Of a DNA stretch of 64,000 nucleotides, positions 20,939-31,951 are shown in pieces. Under the pieces are notes generated by a model that searched no databases, had not been told where the DNA came from, and saw only the letters and a program-made list of their open reading frames with translations. This stretch comes from Tabrizicola sp. GTDB lineage: Bacteria; Pseudomonadota; Alphaproteobacteria; Rhodobacterales; Rhodobacteraceae. The stretch lies in contig NZ_JAUCZH010000002.1 in the NCBI RefSeq assembly GCF_030373185.1, forward strand, positions 124,001 through 188,000. The letters run 5' to 3'. Made by a program: the position numbers and the translations under genes. Position 1 is the stretch's first letter. The number at the start of each line of letters is the position of its first letter.

Positions 20939-22477
20939 TTATGCGAAGTCTTTGGCGAAAGCGTCGAGTTCCGCGCGGATGGCTTTTTCCAGATCACCAG
21001 CGACCTTGCGGTCATTCGCGGTGATGTCATCCAGAAGCGCCTTGCCGGCGGTGCGAAGGTGCTTGAGCAGCCCCGCCTCGAAGCGGCTGACGTCCTTGAC
21101 CGCGACCTTGTCCAGATAACCGCTGGTGCCGGCGTAGATCACGCAGACGATTTCAGCGTTGGTCATCGGCGAATATTGCGCCTGCTTCATCAGTTCCGTC
21201 AGACGCGCGCCACGGTTCAGAAGCTGCTGGGTCGAGGCGTCAAGGTCGGAACCAAACTGCGCGAAGGCCGCCATCTCGCGGTACTGCGCCAGTTCCAGCT
21301 TCACCTTGCCAGCCACCGACTTCATCGCCGAGGTCTGGGCGGACGAACCAACGCGGCTGACCGAAAGACCGGTGTTCACCGCGGGACGGACGCCCTGGTA
21401 GAACAGTTCGGTTTCCAGGAAGATCTGGCCGTCGGTGATCGAGATCACGTTCGTCGGGATATACGCCGACACGTCACCCGCCTGGGTTTCGATGATCGGC
21501 AGTGCGGTCAGCGAACCCGAGCCGAAGTCAGAGTTCAGCTTGGCCGAACGCTCCAACAGGCGGGAGTGCAGGTAGAACACGTCGCCCGGATAGGCTTCAC
21601 GCCCCGGCGGACGGCGCAGAAGAAGCGACATCTGACGGTAGGCAACGGCCTGCTTCGACAGGTCATCATAGATGATCAGGGCGTGGCGGCCGTTGTCGCG
21701 GAAGAATTCCGCCATCGCGGTTGCCGAATAGGGCGCAAGGAACTGCATCGGGGCCGGGTCGGAAGCGGTGGCCGCCACGACGATCGTGTAGGCAATCGCG
21801 CCGGTTTCTTCCAGCTTCTTCACCAGCTGTGCCACGGTCGAGCGCTTCTGCCCGATGGCGACATAGATGCAGTAGAGCTTCTTCGATTCGTCGTCACCAG
21901 CGGCGTCGTTATAGGCCTTCTGGTTCAGGATGGTGTCCAGCGCGACGGCGGTCTTGCCGGTCTGACGGTCACCGATGATCAGTTCGCGCTGGCCACGGCC
22001 AACCGGGATCATCGCGTCGATGGCCTTGAGGCCGGTCGCCATCGGTTCATGCACCGATTTCCGCGGGATGATGCCCGGGGCTTTCACGTCAGCCACGCGG
22101 CGTTCGGAGGACTTGATCGCCCCCTTGCCATCGATCGGGTTGCCCAGACCGTCAACGACACGGCCCAGCAGGGCTTCGCCAGCAGGCACGTCCACGATGG
22201 ACTTGGTGCGCTTGACGGTGTCGCCTTCCTTGATGTCCTGGTCGGAACCGAAGATCACGATACCGACGTTGTCGACTTCGAGGTTCAGCGCCATCCCGCG
22301 GATACCGCCGGGGAATTCGACCATCTCACCGGCCTGCACGTTGTCAAGGCCGTGGACACGGGCAATCCCGTCACCGACCGACAACACGCGGCCGACTTCG
22401 GCCACTTCGGCATCCTTGCCGAAATTCTTGATCTGCTCTTTCAGGATCGCAGAGATCTCAGCAGCCTGAATTCCCAT
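20939..22477 (-). CDS. atpA: ATP synthase F1 subunit alpha
   Basis: A 512-residue non-catalytic nucleotide-binding subunit. The start [20 protein letters not shown] is at 22477; a GTG three bases upstream is also possible. The Walker A GDRQTGKT lies near residues 170-177, with the conserved [14 protein letters not shown] before it. The ATG overlaps the atpH stop codon by 1 nt, indicating translational coupling. Confidence 0.99.
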   Translation of the reverse strand: MGIQAAEISAILKEQIKNFGKDAEVAEVGRVLSVGDGIARVHGLDNVQAGEMVEFPGGIRGMALNLEVDNVGIVIFGSDQDIKEGDTVKRTKSIVDVPAGEALLGRVVDGLGNPIDGKGAIKSSERRVADVKAPGIIPRKSVHEPMATGLKAIDAMIPVGRGQRELIIGDRQTGKTAVALDTILNQKAYNDAAGDDESKKLYCIYVAIGQKRSTVAQLVKKLEETGAIAYTIVVAATASDPAPMQFLAPYSATAMAEFFRDNGRHALIIYDDLSKQAVAYRQMSLLLRRPPGREAYPGDVFYLHSRLLERSAKLNSDFGSGSLTALPIIETQAGDVSAYIPTNVISITDGQIFLETELFYQGVRPAVNTGLSVSRVGSSAQTSAMKSVAGKVKLELAQYREMAAFAQFGSDLDASTQQLLNRGARLTELMKQAQYSPMTNAEIVCVIYAGTSGYLDKVAVKDVSRFEAGLLKHLRTAGKALLDDITANDRKVAGDLEKAIRAELDAFAKDFA

Positions 22478-23037
22478 CACCCAACCTCTTTCATTGCATT
22501 TTGCAGGGCCGCGAGCTTTGCCTTGACCGATGTATCGATCATGGTCGAGCCCAGCTTGACGACAAGACCGCCAATGAGACTTTCATCGACGGTCGTTTTC
22601 AGTTTCACGGTCTTGCCAACGCGGGCCTTCAGCATTTCGGCAAGTTTCTTGGATTGTGCGGCCGAAAGCGCGCGGGCGGCGGTCACCTCGGCGGTCACCT
22701 CACCCTTTTCGACGGCAATCAGGTCGGCCAGATGCGCCACGAACTGCGGCAGAACGAAAAGGCGGCGCTTTTCGGACATCAGGGCCAAGGTATTGGCCAT
22801 CACGGTGCTGACGCCAAGTTTGGCGCCGATTGCCGCGATCACATTGCCCTGATCCTCACGGCTGATCACCGGCGAGCCGATGGTGGCGCGAAGTTCGGGG
22901 CTGATCGCAAGGGCATCGGCAAGGGCGGCAACATCGGCTTCCAGCGCTTTCAGGGCGCCTTCTTCCTTGGCCAACTCGAACAAGGCCGTTGCATAGCGAG
23001 TGGCAATTCCGAGAGAGATCGAAGCCGGTTCTGACAC
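22477..23037 (-). CDS. atpH: ATP synthase F1 subunit delta
   Basis: A 186-residue delta subunit (OSCP) that links F1 to the peripheral stalk. GTG at 23037 is used because it gives a normal family length and the N-terminus [16 protein letters not shown], and it follows GGAAGGA at the right distance; longer frames add about 45 residues with no homology. It opens the F1 operon; the F0 genes are elsewhere, as is usual in alphaproteobacteria. Confidence 0.95.
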   Translation of the reverse strand: MSEPASISLGIATRYATALFELAKEEGALKALEADVAALADALAISPELRATIGSPVISREDQGNVIAAIGAKLGVSTVMANTLALMSEKRRLFVLPQFVAHLADLIAVEKGEVTAEVTAARALSAAQSKKLAEMLKARVGKTVKLKTTVDESLIGGLVVKLGSTMIDTSVKAKLAALQNAMKEVG

Positions 23038-23143
23038 GTCAATCCTTCCGCTGTCTCTTGGCCGCTGATCCGGTCGGATCGGGCCGCTTTGCGACATGCG
23101 CCCCGAGAGCCCTCGTGGCGTGCATGCCTGTCTGTCGGGGGCG

Positions 23144-23172
23144 TCCTTAGCAGAGGCTTTCCCACCCCGCAA
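23144..23172 (-). promoter_or_regulatory. Candidate atpHAGDC promoter
   Basis: On the minus strand TTGCGG (23172-23167), 17-nt spacer, TAAGGA (23149-23144), about 107 nt upstream of the atpH start. The spacing is ideal; the -10 hexamer is weak. Confidence 0.45.
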
Positions 23173-23271
23173 CCGGGTTGCTCACGCTTTCGTAAGCCAT
23201 GCTGGCGCAAACATCGGGGCATTTCGTCGCTTGTGCTGCAATGCGGCAACATTGACGGGCGTGCAGCGCGT

Positions 23272-24027
23272 CTAATGCCGGTTCAGCGCCGGTTCAGGGT
23301 TGCCCTTTCCGACCCCCTCAAGAACTTTCAGCGGGCGACGGACAGCAGCGCCCAGACCGCCGCGCGTGGGGGCGTAGACCTGCTTTGACGCCTCGACCAT
23401 CAGCACCCCGCCGACCAGCCACGGCATCCGGCGCCCGATCGCTTCCCAAAAGTTCGCGGTGCGTAGCCAGAACCGGGTAGAGGCAGGCGGCGCAAACAGA
23501 ACCGACTGGCTGCGCTCGGGGGTAAAGCCGTGGCGCTTCAGCTGTGCTTCCAACTGCGCCACCGAATAGGGGCGACCAAAGCCGAAGGGCGTGGCATCGC
23601 TGCGCGCCCAAAGGCCGGACCGGTTCGGCACGATCACCAGCGCCCGCCCCCCCGGGCCAAGCACGCGCCCCGCTTCCTCCAACACGGCAGACGGGTTTTC
23701 GGACGTCTCCAGCCCGTGCATCAGGATCAGCCGATCCACCAGCCCGGTCGGCAGCGGCCAAGCCGTGTCTTCGCAAAGCACGCTGACATTCTCTACCCCG
23801 GCGGGCCAGGGCATCACGCCTTGCGGCCCCGGCATCAACCCGATCACCCGGCGAGAGTCGGCCAGATAGGGGCGCAAGAGCGGCACCGCAAAGCCGAAGC
23901 CCACAACCGTCTGCCCCGCCGCCGGAGCCCAGTGCTTGACCACCTGATCGCGGATCGCACGCTGCGCCACCCGGCCCAGCGCGGTTCTGTAGTAGAAGTT
24001 TCTGAGGTCGAGCACATCAAGGTGCAT
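23272..24027 (-). CDS. SAM-dependent methyltransferase
   Basis: A 251-residue class I methyltransferase. Motif I is a glycine-rich strand [11 protein letters not shown] near residues 40-50, followed later by [16 protein letters not shown] (motif III area). The start at 24027 ([13 protein letters not shown]) is the family N-terminus. The C-terminal region (residues 190-251) is basic and contains a hydrophobic stretch. It is divergent from gloB with a 60-nt gap that must hold both promoters. The acceptor is unknown. Confidence 0.82.
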   Translation of the reverse strand: MHLDVLDLRNFYYRTALGRVAQRAIRDQVVKHWAPAAGQTVVGFGFAVPLLRPYLADSRRVIGLMPGPQGVMPWPAGVENVSVLCEDTAWPLPTGLVDRLILMHGLETSENPSAVLEEAGRVLGPGGRALVIVPNRSGLWARSDATPFGFGRPYSVAQLEAQLKRHGFTPERSQSVLFAPPASTRFWLRTANFWEAIGRRMPWLVGGVLMVEASKQVYAPTRGGLGAAVRRPLKVLEGVGKGNPEPALNRH

Positions 24028-24087
24028 TGCAGCCAGTCTCTTGTCAGGCAATCCTGCCCTATCATACCCGGGATGAGACTGAAAACC

Positions 24088-24855
24088 ATGGCACTTGAAC
24101 TTGTGACGATACCCTGCCGTACGGACAATTACGCCTATCTTGTCCACGATGCGGACTCGGGTCAGACGGCGGTCATCGACGTTCCGGATGCCGCACCGAT
24201 CCTGGCCGAATTGCGCGCGCGCGGGTGGGAGCTTTCGGATATCCTGATCACCCACCACCACGACGACCATATCTCGGGCGTGCAGACCCTGCGCGAGGCG
24301 ACCGGGGCCATGGTCCTTGGCGCTGCCGCCGACGCCCACCGCCTGCCCCCGCTGGATTATGCCCTGACCGAGACCGCCAGTTTCGAGATCGGGGCCGAAA
24401 AGGTGCGGGTGATCGACGTTCCCGGCCACACCATCGGCCACATCGCCTTTCACTTTCCGCTGTCTGGCTATGCCTTCACCGCTGACAGCCTGATGGCCGG
24501 GGGCTGCGGGCGGCTGTTCGAAGGCACGCCCGCGCAGATGTGGCAGAGCCTGCAAAAACTGGCCGCGCTGCCGCCAGATACGCTTATCTGTTCGGGCCAC
24601 GAATACACCGCCTCCAATCTGCGCTTCGCGGCAACCCTTGAACCGGGCAACGCGGCGCTTATGTTGCGTATCGAAGAGGTGGCTACAGCGCGTGCTGCTG
24701 GCAGACCCACAGTTCCGGTTCGACTTCAGACTGAACTGGATACCAACCCCTTCCTGCGGGCCGGTCTGCCCGCGCTGAAAGGTGCTGTCGGCCTCCCGGA
24801 TGCCGACGCTGCCACTGTTTTTGCAGAAATCCGGGCCAGAAAAGACAGGTTTTGA
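24088..24855 (+). CDS. gloB: Hydroxyacylglutathione hydrolase (glyoxalase II)
   Basis: A 255-residue enzyme that hydrolyses S-D-lactoylglutathione to lactate and glutathione in methylglyoxal detoxification. The dinuclear metal motif THHHDDH occupies residues 55-61, with the conserved GHTIGH near 114 and the C-terminal GHEYT near residue 171. ATG 24088 ([10 protein letters not shown]) matches the family start; ATG 24073 is an alternative adding five residues. Confidence 0.95.
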   Translation: MALELVTIPCRTDNYAYLVHDADSGQTAVIDVPDAAPILAELRARGWELSDILITHHHDDHISGVQTLREATGAMVLGAAADAHRLPPLDYALTETASFEIGAEKVRVIDVPGHTIGHIAFHFPLSGYAFTADSLMAGGCGRLFEGTPAQMWQSLQKLAALPPDTLICSGHEYTASNLRFAATLEPGNAALMLRIEEVATARAAGRPTVPVRLQTELDTNPFLRAGLPALKGAVGLPDADAATVFAEIRARKDRF

Positions 24856-25014
24856 GCCTTCCCTATCACAAATACCGTGATGACCGCCGGGAATAGGCGA
24901 GACGCCGAAAATACCGCTTGAAGTGCGGCCAGGAAAACCGATCTTTAAGCTTATGAGGCCACGGTTGGACAGGGCCGCAATGCCCTTCCGACCCGCAGGA
25001 CAGGAGCACCCAAC

Positions 25015-27333
25015 GTGCCTTCGTTTTCAACCACACTCGAGCAAGCCATTCACGCGGCCTTGGCCTTGGCCAATTCGCGTCGCCACGAACTCGCCACGCT
25101 GGAGCATCTGCTCCTGTCGTTGATCGATGAACCGGATGCCGCGCGGGTCATGAAGGCCTGCTCGGTCGATCTGGATGATCTTCGCAAGACCCTTACAGAT
25201 TTCATCGATGACGATCTTTCTACCCTCGTCACCGATGTCGAAGGGTCCGAGGCCGTGCCGACCGCCGCCTTCCAGCGCGTCATCCAGCGCGCCGCGATCC
25301 ACGTCCAGTCCTCGGGCCGGACCGAGGTGACCGGGGCCAACGTCCTTGTCGCCATCTTCGCCGAGCGCGAATCGAACGCGGCCTACTTCCTGCAGGAACA
25401 GGACATGACCCGCTACGACGCCGTCAATTTCATCGCGCATGGCGTGGCGAAAGACCCGTCCTATGGCGAGGCACGCCCGGTGCAGGGCGCGGATGAGCCG
25501 CAGGAAACCCCGAAGGCGGAAGCCGGAGAGGCGAAGGAATCCGCCCTGTCCAAGTATTGCGTGGACCTCAACACCAAGGCCCGCAAGGGCGATGTCGATC
25601 CCCTGATCGGGCGTGACGCCGAGGTTGAACGGGCGATTCAGGTGCTGTGCCGCCGCCGCAAGAACAACCCCTTGCTGGTGGGTGACCCGGGCGTGGGCAA
25701 GACCGCGATCGCCGAAGGTCTGGCCCGCAAGATCGTGAACGGAGAGACGCCCGAGGTCCTGTCGAAGGCCACGATCTACAGCCTTGATATGGGCGCGCTT
25801 CTGGCTGGCACCCGCTACCGGGGTGACTTTGAAGAACGCCTGAAGGCCGTGGTCAAGGAAATGGAAGATCACCCCGACGCGATCCTGTTCATTGACGAAA
25901 TCCACACCGTCATCGGCGCCGGTGCGACCAGTGGCGGCGCGATGGATGCCTCGAACCTTTTGAAACCCGCGCTTCAGGGTGGCAAACTGCGCTGCATGGG
26001 GTCCACCACCTACAAGGAATTCCGCCAGCATTTTGAGAAGGACCGGGCGCTTTCGCGTCGGTTCCAGAAGATTGACGTGAACGAACCGTCGGTGCCGGAT
26101 GCGATCAAGATCCTCATGGGACTTAAACCGCATTTCGAGGAACACCACGACCTGAAATACACCAACGACGCGATCAAGTCGGCGGTGGAACTGGCAGCGC
26201 GCTATATCCACGACCGGAAATTGCCGGACTCTGCGATCGACGTGATTGACGAGGCGGGGGCAGCGCAGCACCTGCTATCGGACAGCAAGCGCCGCAAGAG
26301 CCTTGGCGTGAAAGAGATTGAGGCCGTCGTGGCAAAGATCGCCCGTATCCCGCCCAAGACCGTTTCGAAGGATGATGCCGAAACCTTGCGTGACCTTGAG
26401 AAAACGCTGAAGCGCGTGGTCTTTGGTCAGGACAAGGCCGTCGTGGCCCTGTGTTCAGCCATCAAACTGGCCCGCGCCGGACTGCGCGAACCGGAAAAGC
26501 CGATCGGCAACTACCTCTTTGCCGGGCCGACCGGTGTCGGCAAGACCGAGGTGGCGAAACAGCTTGCGTCCTCGCTTGGGGTGGAGCTGATCCGCTTCGA
26601 CATGTCGGAATACATGGAAAAGCACGCCGTTTCCCGCCTGATCGGCGCGCCCCCCGGCTATGTCGGCTTCGATCAGGGCGGTATGTTGACCGACAGCATC
26701 GACCAGCACCCGCATTGCGTCCTTCTCCTGGACGAAATGGAAAAGGCGCACCCGGATGTCTACAACATCCTGTTGCAGGTGATGGACCACGGCAAGCTGA
26801 CCGACCACAACGGCCGGACAGTGGATTTCCGCAATGTTATCCTGATCATGACCTCGAACGCCGGCGCGTCGGAGATGTCGAAATCCGCCATCGGCTTCGG
26901 CCGCGAACGCCGCACGGGTGAAGATACGGCGGCAATCGAACGTACCTTCACGCCGGAATTCCGCAACCGTCTGGATGCGGTAATCAACTTCGCGCCTCTG
27001 GGCCGTGAGATCATCCTGCAAGTGGTTGAAAAGTTTGTCCTTCAGCTTGAGGCGCAACTGCTTGACCGCAACGTTCACATCGAACTTTCGCCCGAAGCCG
27101 CGCTGTGGCTGGGGGACAAGGGCTATGATGACAAGATGGGCGCGCGGCCTTTGGGCCGGGTGATTCAGGAACACATCAAGAAGCCGCTGGCCGAGGAACT
27201 TCTGTTCGGCAAGCTGGTCAAGGGTGGGGTGGTCAAGGTCAATGTAAGGGACGATGCCATCGTTCTCGACATCGAGGAACCGCAGAAAGCCCGGCTGACG
27301 GGCCAGAAGCCACCGCTTCTGACGGCGGAGTAA
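25015..27333 (+). CDS. clpA: ATP-dependent Clp protease ATP-binding subunit ClpA
   Basis: A 772-residue AAA+ unfoldase that feeds substrates to the ClpP protease. The N-terminal Clp_N repeat domain spans about residues 1-145. The first AAA+ module has Walker A GDPGVGKT at residues 223-230, and the second has GPTGVGKT at residues 504-511. The C-terminal D2-small domain follows, with no long middle domain, which fits ClpA rather than ClpB. The start is GTG, 8 nt after CAGGAG. clpS is not found immediately upstream (gloB occupies that place). Confidence 0.97.
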   Translation: MPSFSTTLEQAIHAALALANSRRHELATLEHLLLSLIDEPDAARVMKACSVDLDDLRKTLTDFIDDDLSTLVTDVEGSEAVPTAAFQRVIQRAAIHVQSSGRTEVTGANVLVAIFAERESNAAYFLQEQDMTRYDAVNFIAHGVAKDPSYGEARPVQGADEPQETPKAEAGEAKESALSKYCVDLNTKARKGDVDPLIGRDAEVERAIQVLCRRRKNNPLLVGDPGVGKTAIAEGLARKIVNGETPEVLSKATIYSLDMGALLAGTRYRGDFEERLKAVVKEMEDHPDAILFIDEIHTVIGAGATSGGAMDASNLLKPALQGGKLRCMGSTTYKEFRQHFEKDRALSRRFQKIDVNEPSVPDAIKILMGLKPHFEEHHDLKYTNDAIKSAVELAARYIHDRKLPDSAIDVIDEAGAAQHLLSDSKRRKSLGVKEIEAVVAKIARIPPKTVSKDDAETLRDLEKTLKRVVFGQDKAVVALCSAIKLARAGLREPEKPIGNYLFAGPTGVGKTEVAKQLASSLGVELIRFDMSEYMEKHAVSRLIGAPPGYVGFDQGGMLTDSIDQHPHCVLLLDEMEKAHPDVYNILLQVMDHGKLTDHNGRTVDFRNVILIMTSNAGASEMSKSAIGFGRERRTGEDTAAIERTFTPEFRNRLDAVINFAPLGREIILQVVEKFVLQLEAQLLDRNVHIELSPEAALWLGDKGYDDKMGARPLGRVIQEHIKKPLAEELLFGKLVKGGVVKVNVRDDAIVLDIEEPQKARLTGQKPPLLTAE

Positions 27334-27340
27334 CCCCTGC

Positions 27341-27366
27341 AAAACCCCCGCTTCGGCGGGGGTTTT
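27341..27366. terminator. Terminator after clpA
   Basis: Perfect stem AAAACCCCCGC / GCGGGGGTTTT around a TTCG tetraloop, with T runs on both strands, placed 7 nt after the clpA stop. It can also end transcription of the convergent MotB-like gene. Confidence 0.93.
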
Positions 27367-27457
27367 CATTTGGATACGGGCCTTTCGGATGCCGGCCTTG
27401 GCGCATCCCGAATGCCCGCGCAGGACTTGTCTGTTCAGGGAAGCGCTGGGCTGGCCC

Positions 27458-29062
27458 TCAGCGCTCCGTAAGCTTCAACTCGATGCGCCGGTTCTGCGCA
27501 CGGGCCTCTGGTGTATCTTCCAGGGCCACTGGCCGATATTCGCCAAAGCCCGTCGCCGCCATCCGCTCGGGCGGAAAGCCCAGATCGTCCTGCATGAAGC
27601 GCACGACGGAAAGGGCGCGCGCCTGACTGAGCGCCCAGTTGTCGCGGAACGCCCCCCCACCAGAAAGCGGAACGTTGTCGGTATGGCCATCTACCCGGAT
27701 GATCCAGTCGATGCTTTCGGGGATGCTTTCGCGCACCTCGTCAAGGATGCGAACGACCCCGGCGATCTGCTCCTTGCCTTCGGGCGCAAGGTCGGCCGAA
27801 GCGGGGTTGAACAGCACCTCACTGGAAAAGACAAACCTGTCCCCGACCACCCGCACGCCTTCCCGGCCGGCAAGCAAGGTGGACAACTGGCCGAAGAATT
27901 CCGAACGGAACCGGGCAAGATCCCGGTTCTCGGCCGCCAGCCGAGCGGCTTCGGCGGCTTCCAGTTCGGCCCGGCGTCTTTGTTCGGCGGCGACCTGCGC
28001 AAGGGCCGCATTCAGTTCGGACCCCAGGCTGTCCAACTGCACCTGAGCAGCGGCATCGCGCGCGGCAGAATCGTCCAGGATCTGTTGCAAGCTGCCAAGC
28101 TGTGTGCGCAGGGCAGAGATCTGCTGGTTCAGAAGCTCTACCTCACGGGCGGCGGCCAGGGCCTTTTCCTGTTCGGCCAGAAGGGCTGTTTCGGCGGCAA
28201 CAAGCGCGGCATCCCGTTCGGTGGTGCCTTGCGCAGCCTCGGTCCGTGCCGCCGCAAGAAGGGTAAGGGTGTCCTCGGCCCGCTTGCGTTCGGCCTCCAG
28301 GGCCAGGGTCATCGCGGTCAATTCGGTGTCGGCATCGGCAAGCCGCTCTCGCAGGGCAAAAAGCGCTGCGGCATCGGCAAGGCGGGCCGCTTCAGCCTCG
28401 CTGACCTTGGTTTCGGCAGCGGCCAGCGCGGCGCTCGTAGTCTCACCCTGACGGCGAAGGTCCGCCAGCAGGGCCTCAAGTGCCTCTCGCCGCGCTGCGG
28501 CAAGGCGGGCGGCTTCGGCGCTGGCGTCCACCTCCTCGCGGGCCATGGCGAGCGCAAGCGCCATCGCCTCCGCCTCGCTGACCAGCTGCGAGCGGGTTGT
28601 CTCCAGATCCTCGACCGAGGCTGTCAGGCTTGCCACATCAGACCGGGCCGCGTCGCGCTCCAGCAAGAGCGCCGCGACCTGAGCTTCGAAATCACTGATC
28701 CGGCCGGAAGCAGCGGCAAGATCTGCCTCACGCGCGGCAAGGTCGCGGCCAAGCGATGCGATCAGCGCACCCTGTCGTTCCCCCACGGCCTGCGCGGCCG
28801 CCAGACCAGAGCGCAGGGCGGAAATCTCGGTCTGAAGGTCGGTAGCACGGGCGCGCTCCAGCCCCAGCGCATTGGCCAGATCCGCGACCTGCGCGGTCAA
28901 TGCGTCCAGCTCGGTGTCCTGCGTGGTGATCTGGTCGCGCAGCACGGACTGCATGACGGTGAAGATGGTCAGCACGAACATCAGCACCATCAGCAGGGTT
29001 GTCACCGCATCGACAAATCCCGGCCAGATGATCGAGCTGTCGCGGCGGCGCGCGCTACGCAT
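27458..29062 (-). CDS. MotB/OmpA-like protein with long coiled coil
   Basis: A 534-residue protein with three parts. Residues 11-35 form a membrane helix preceded by WPGFVDAV, where Asp18 corresponds to the proton-binding Asp of MotB. Residues about 40-375 are an Ala/Glu/Arg/Leu-rich predicted coiled coil. Residues about 395-534 are an OmpA-like peptidoglycan-binding domain with DGHTDN at 458-463 and NRRIE near the end. It follows the MotA-like gene by 2 nt. It is not a flagellar MotB by neighbourhood, as no flagellar genes are present. The likely role is an ion-driven stator-type complex bridging the inner membrane and cell wall. Confidence 0.85.
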   Translation of the reverse strand: MRSARRRDSSIIWPGFVDAVTTLLMVLMFVLTIFTVMQSVLRDQITTQDTELDALTAQVADLANALGLERARATDLQTEISALRSGLAAAQAVGERQGALIASLGRDLAAREADLAAASGRISDFEAQVAALLLERDAARSDVASLTASVEDLETTRSQLVSEAEAMALALAMAREEVDASAEAARLAAARREALEALLADLRRQGETTSAALAAAETKVSEAEAARLADAAALFALRERLADADTELTAMTLALEAERKRAEDTLTLLAAARTEAAQGTTERDAALVAAETALLAEQEKALAAAREVELLNQQISALRTQLGSLQQILDDSAARDAAAQVQLDSLGSELNAALAQVAAEQRRRAELEAAEAARLAAENRDLARFRSEFFGQLSTLLAGREGVRVVGDRFVFSSEVLFNPASADLAPEGKEQIAGVVRILDEVRESIPESIDWIIRVDGHTDNVPLSGGGAFRDNWALSQARALSVVRFMQDDLGFPPERMAATGFGEYRPVALEDTPEARAQNRRIELKLTER

Positions 29063-29064
29063 GG

Positions 29065-30276
29065 CTACCCCCGCCCCGCCGTGCTGCGACCAAGCTGGCG
29101 TACGGCCGCCGTCAGGACGGCCATATCGGCACGAAGGTCGGCCGTGGTTTCCTGCCGCCCGGCCGACATCTCTTCCAGAATGCGCAGAAGCTGCACGTCG
29201 ATCGACCGCAGGCGCATCCGGCTTTCCGCGTCGATCGCGCCACCTTCAGCAGCGCCAAAACCGGAACTGGCGGCAAGACTGCTGCTGGCGGCAAGGCCTG
29301 CGATCATTCTTTCCTGACCGTCGGCTATGCGCATCAGCGTTGCAGCCTGACCCCTTTCGGCCTCGAACTGTTCGGACAGCCGGACAAGCGCATCGGCAAG
29401 GGTCGCCATCCGGGCGTCCGTCTGCGTCCGGTTCACTTCGGACTGGGCGTAAAGCAATTGCAGCTGCTCCATCTGCCCGGCCATGTGGTCAAGCATCAGC
29501 GCCAGCGCGTTCTGGTCACCGGCCTCGCCCTCGCTTGCAAAGCCAAGGCGGGTGATCGAGGACAGCCATTCTTCCAGCTCCCGCGTGAAGCGGGCCTGCC
29601 CGTGTCCGGCGAAAAGCTCCAGCAGGCCAAGAACCAGGGATCCGGCAAGACCCAGAAGCGATGACGAAAACGCCGTCCCCATGCCGCCAAGCTGGCTTTC
29701 AAGCCCGCCCATCAGCTTGCCGAAGACATCCAGCCCGGTTTCCCCGTCCTGCGGGGCAAGCGATCGGATCGTGTCGACCACCGCCGGAACCGTGGTGGCA
29801 AGGCCCCAGAACGTGCCAAGCAGGCCAAGGAAAACCAGAAGGTTGATCAGATAGCGGGTGATGTCGCGGGCCTCGTCGATCCGCTGGACGACCGAATCCT
29901 GAATCGAGCGTGAAGACGAAGCCGAGATCGACATCCGCGCCGTCCGTGACCGCAAAAGCGTGGCAAGCGAGGCCAGAAGCCGCGGCGGCGGCGCATTTTC
30001 GGCGCCCGGGGTGCCGCGGACGAAATTCTCGATCCAGAAGACCGACTGGGCCAGAATCCAGACCTGCCAGAAGCAAGTCACCACGCCCACGAAAAAGACC
30101 GTGGCAATCAGCCCGTTCAACAGCAGGTTGGTGCTGAGGATGTCGATGATCTGGCCATGGATCAGCCATGCGCCCGCGCCCACCGTCAGGCAGACCAGCA
30201 GCATGGTAGTAATCGCCCGAATCGGTTGGCTGAAGGTGGTCGAGACCCCTGCCGCCCGTTGATCTGTCTGGGACAT
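29065..30276 (-). CDS. MotA/TolQ/ExbB-like membrane protein
   Basis: A 403-residue inner-membrane protein. Four hydrophobic segments are seen (near residues 20-40, 52-75, 140-165 and 200-225), with the conserved TolQ/MotA-type GLLGTFWGL and FSSSLLGLAGSLVLG stretches. The C-terminal 170 residues are hydrophilic and cytoplasmic. Start MSQTDQ at 30276 was chosen since the region before it lacks membrane character. With the adjacent MotB-like protein it should form an A5B2-type ion-driven motor. The target of the motor is unknown. Confidence 0.83.
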   Translation of the reverse strand: MSQTDQRAAGVSTTFSQPIRAITTMLLVCLTVGAGAWLIHGQIIDILSTNLLLNGLIATVFFVGVVTCFWQVWILAQSVFWIENFVRGTPGAENAPPPRLLASLATLLRSRTARMSISASSSRSIQDSVVQRIDEARDITRYLINLLVFLGLLGTFWGLATTVPAVVDTIRSLAPQDGETGLDVFGKLMGGLESQLGGMGTAFSSSLLGLAGSLVLGLLELFAGHGQARFTRELEEWLSSITRLGFASEGEAGDQNALALMLDHMAGQMEQLQLLYAQSEVNRTQTDARMATLADALVRLSEQFEAERGQAATLMRIADGQERMIAGLAASSSLAASSGFGAAEGGAIDAESRMRLRSIDVQLLRILEEMSAGRQETTADLRADMAVLTAAVRQLGRSTAGRG

Positions 30277-30352
30277 GTCTGCCCTCTGTTCCTGCCCTGA
30301 CCCGCAGACTAGCAGGCCAGCGGCATCTGCCAAGCAAAAGGAATGTGTCTGG

Positions 30353-30901
30353 TCATGTCAGACGCCTGACTTGGGCGGCCAGCCATTCCAGATCGGGGTC
30401 CGCGATCCCCAGTTCCGCCAGATGCGCGGCGGTGGACCACAGATAGTCTCGGTTCGGCCCGCGCCCGCCCACAGCCCGGGCGATGATGCGCGCCTGTTCA
30501 TCCATCGCCAGCCCGCCGCAATACTGCACATGATCCGGGTCGATCACATAGGTCACAGCGTCCATCGGCCCGGAATCGGTGCGCAGCGTCAGAACCGTCT
30601 CTAGATAGGCGGATGACACCAGCTCGCGTTCACGCAGGTTGGCAAGGGTGCCGCCCTCTTCACCCGGGGCCACGCGGAACGCCACCCCGGTGCAGGTGGC
30701 ACCCGCAGCCCGGTCCAGTGCAAGGACAAGGCCGGGGGCGTCCGGCGTGCCGCGATGGTGGATCGACCGCATGCAGAAGCTGCGGTGCCAGCCGTCCAGC
30801 CGCGCGATGCGCCGTTCCACCACAGGAAAGCCGGGATCCCAGATCAGCGACCCATAGCCGAAGACCCAAAGTGGCGCTTGTGTGACTGGCTCTTGTTCCA
30901 T
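30353..30901 (-). CDS. ChaC-like gamma-glutamylcyclotransferase
   Basis: A 182-residue protein of the glutathione-specific gamma-glutamylcyclotransferase family, which splits glutathione into 5-oxoproline and Cys-Gly. The family signature VFGYGSLIWDPGF is near the start, and the catalytic Glu lies in NLRERELVSSAY. ATG 30901 is preferred; a GTG 15 nt upstream is possible. The next gene is divergent, with 45 nt between starts. Confidence 0.88.
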   Translation of the reverse strand: MEQEPVTQAPLWVFGYGSLIWDPGFPVVERRIARLDGWHRSFCMRSIHHRGTPDAPGLVLALDRAAGATCTGVAFRVAPGEEGGTLANLRERELVSSAYLETVLTLRTDSGPMDAVTYVIDPDHVQYCGGLAMDEQARIIARAVGGRGPNRDYLWSTAAHLAELGIADPDLEWLAAQVRRLT

Positions 30902-30946
30902 CCGCCTTGTAAACACCGGTAATGACGCAATGAAAAGGCCCGCCCT

Positions 30947-31951
30947 ATGCGCAGACTTCTGTTCCTTCTGGTTCTTGGCACAGCGATCTGGTCGGGATAC
31001 TGGTTCATCGGCTCATCGGCGCTGCGCCAGGGCGCGGAACAATGGTTCGCCGATCAGTCCGCGCGCGGCATCACAGCCGAGAAGACGGCGCTTGCCGTCC
31101 GGGGATTTCCCAACCGCTTTGACCTTACGGTCGAGGGGTTGCGGCTGATTGACCCGCAGACCGGCATGGGTTGGGAAGCCCCCTTCGCCCAGATCTTCGC
31201 AATGACATGGAAGCCTTGGCACATCATCGCCGCCCTGCCGCCAGAGCAGACAGTCCGCCTGCCGGATCAAGAGATTGCCATCACTTCGGATGGCCTTCTG
31301 GCCAGCCTGCGCGCCAGACCTGCGACCGACCTTCCGCTGGCGGCGGTTGTCGTTGAAAGCGGGGCGATCCGGGCCATGTCCAGTCAGGGCTGGACGGCGG
31401 CGGTCGAAAAGGTCGTGGCCTCGGTCCGGGCGGTGGATGGGCAGGCCAGCGCCTATGACCTTGCGCTTGATGTCGCCGGGCTTGCGCCCGACCCAGCGCA
31501 GATGGCTCGTCTGACCGCGGAGACCGATCTGCCCGGCACCGTTTCGGTCATTCACTTGCTGGCACGGGCCACCCTGACCGCCCCCCTCGACCGCCACGCG
31601 GGAGAGTCGCAACCGCAGATCGCCGCGCTTGATCTGACCGAGGCGCTGGTCACATGGGGCCAGCTGTCGATCAGCGCAAAAGGCGGTATCGCCCCGGATG
31701 CCGAAGGCTTTGCCGCCGGGCGAATAGACATCGACGTGACGAATTGGGACCGCCTTGTCCAGGTTCTGGTCGCCTCGGGCGCGATCAAACCCGAACTTGC
31801 GCCCACCGTGCAGAACATGCTTGCCGCACTTGCAAACGAAGGTGGCGATCCGTCGGTTCTGAAGCTGCCTCTGGTGTTTGCGGGGGGGCGCATGTCACTG
31901 GGGCCACTGCCATTGGGTCCGGCACCCATGCTGATGACCCCGACCGGCTGA
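30947..31951 (+). CDS. DUF2125-family protein
   Basis: A 334-residue protein of unknown function found in alphaproteobacteria. Residues 3-22 form a single N-terminal membrane helix or signal sequence (MRRLLFLLVLGTAIWSGYWF). The rest is a long beta-rich soluble domain predicted to face the periplasm. It ends 1 nt before the stop of the convergent extensin-like gene. No catalytic motif is recognisable; the envelope location is an inference. Confidence 0.8.
   Translation: MRRLLFLLVLGTAIWSGYWFIGSSALRQGAEQWFADQSARGITAEKTALAVRGFPNRFDLTVEGLRLIDPQTGMGWEAPFAQIFAMTWKPWHIIAALPPEQTVRLPDQEIAITSDGLLASLRARPATDLPLAAVVVESGAIRAMSSQGWTAAVEKVVASVRAVDGQASAYDLALDVAGLAPDPAQMARLTAETDLPGTVSVIHLLARATLTAPLDRHAGESQPQIAALDLTEALVTWGQLSISAKGGIAPDAEGFAAGRIDIDVTNWDRLVQVLVASGAIKPELAPTVQNMLAALANEGGDPSVLKLPLVFAGGRMSLGPLPLGPAPMLMTPTG

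Noticed and set aside
27458..30276. MotA/MotB-like pair considered as a Zorya (ZorA/ZorB) anti-phage system
   Set aside because: No ZorC, ZorD or ZorE-like gene is next to it; the long coil is in the MotB-like protein rather than the ZorA-type tail, and the neighbours are core genes.
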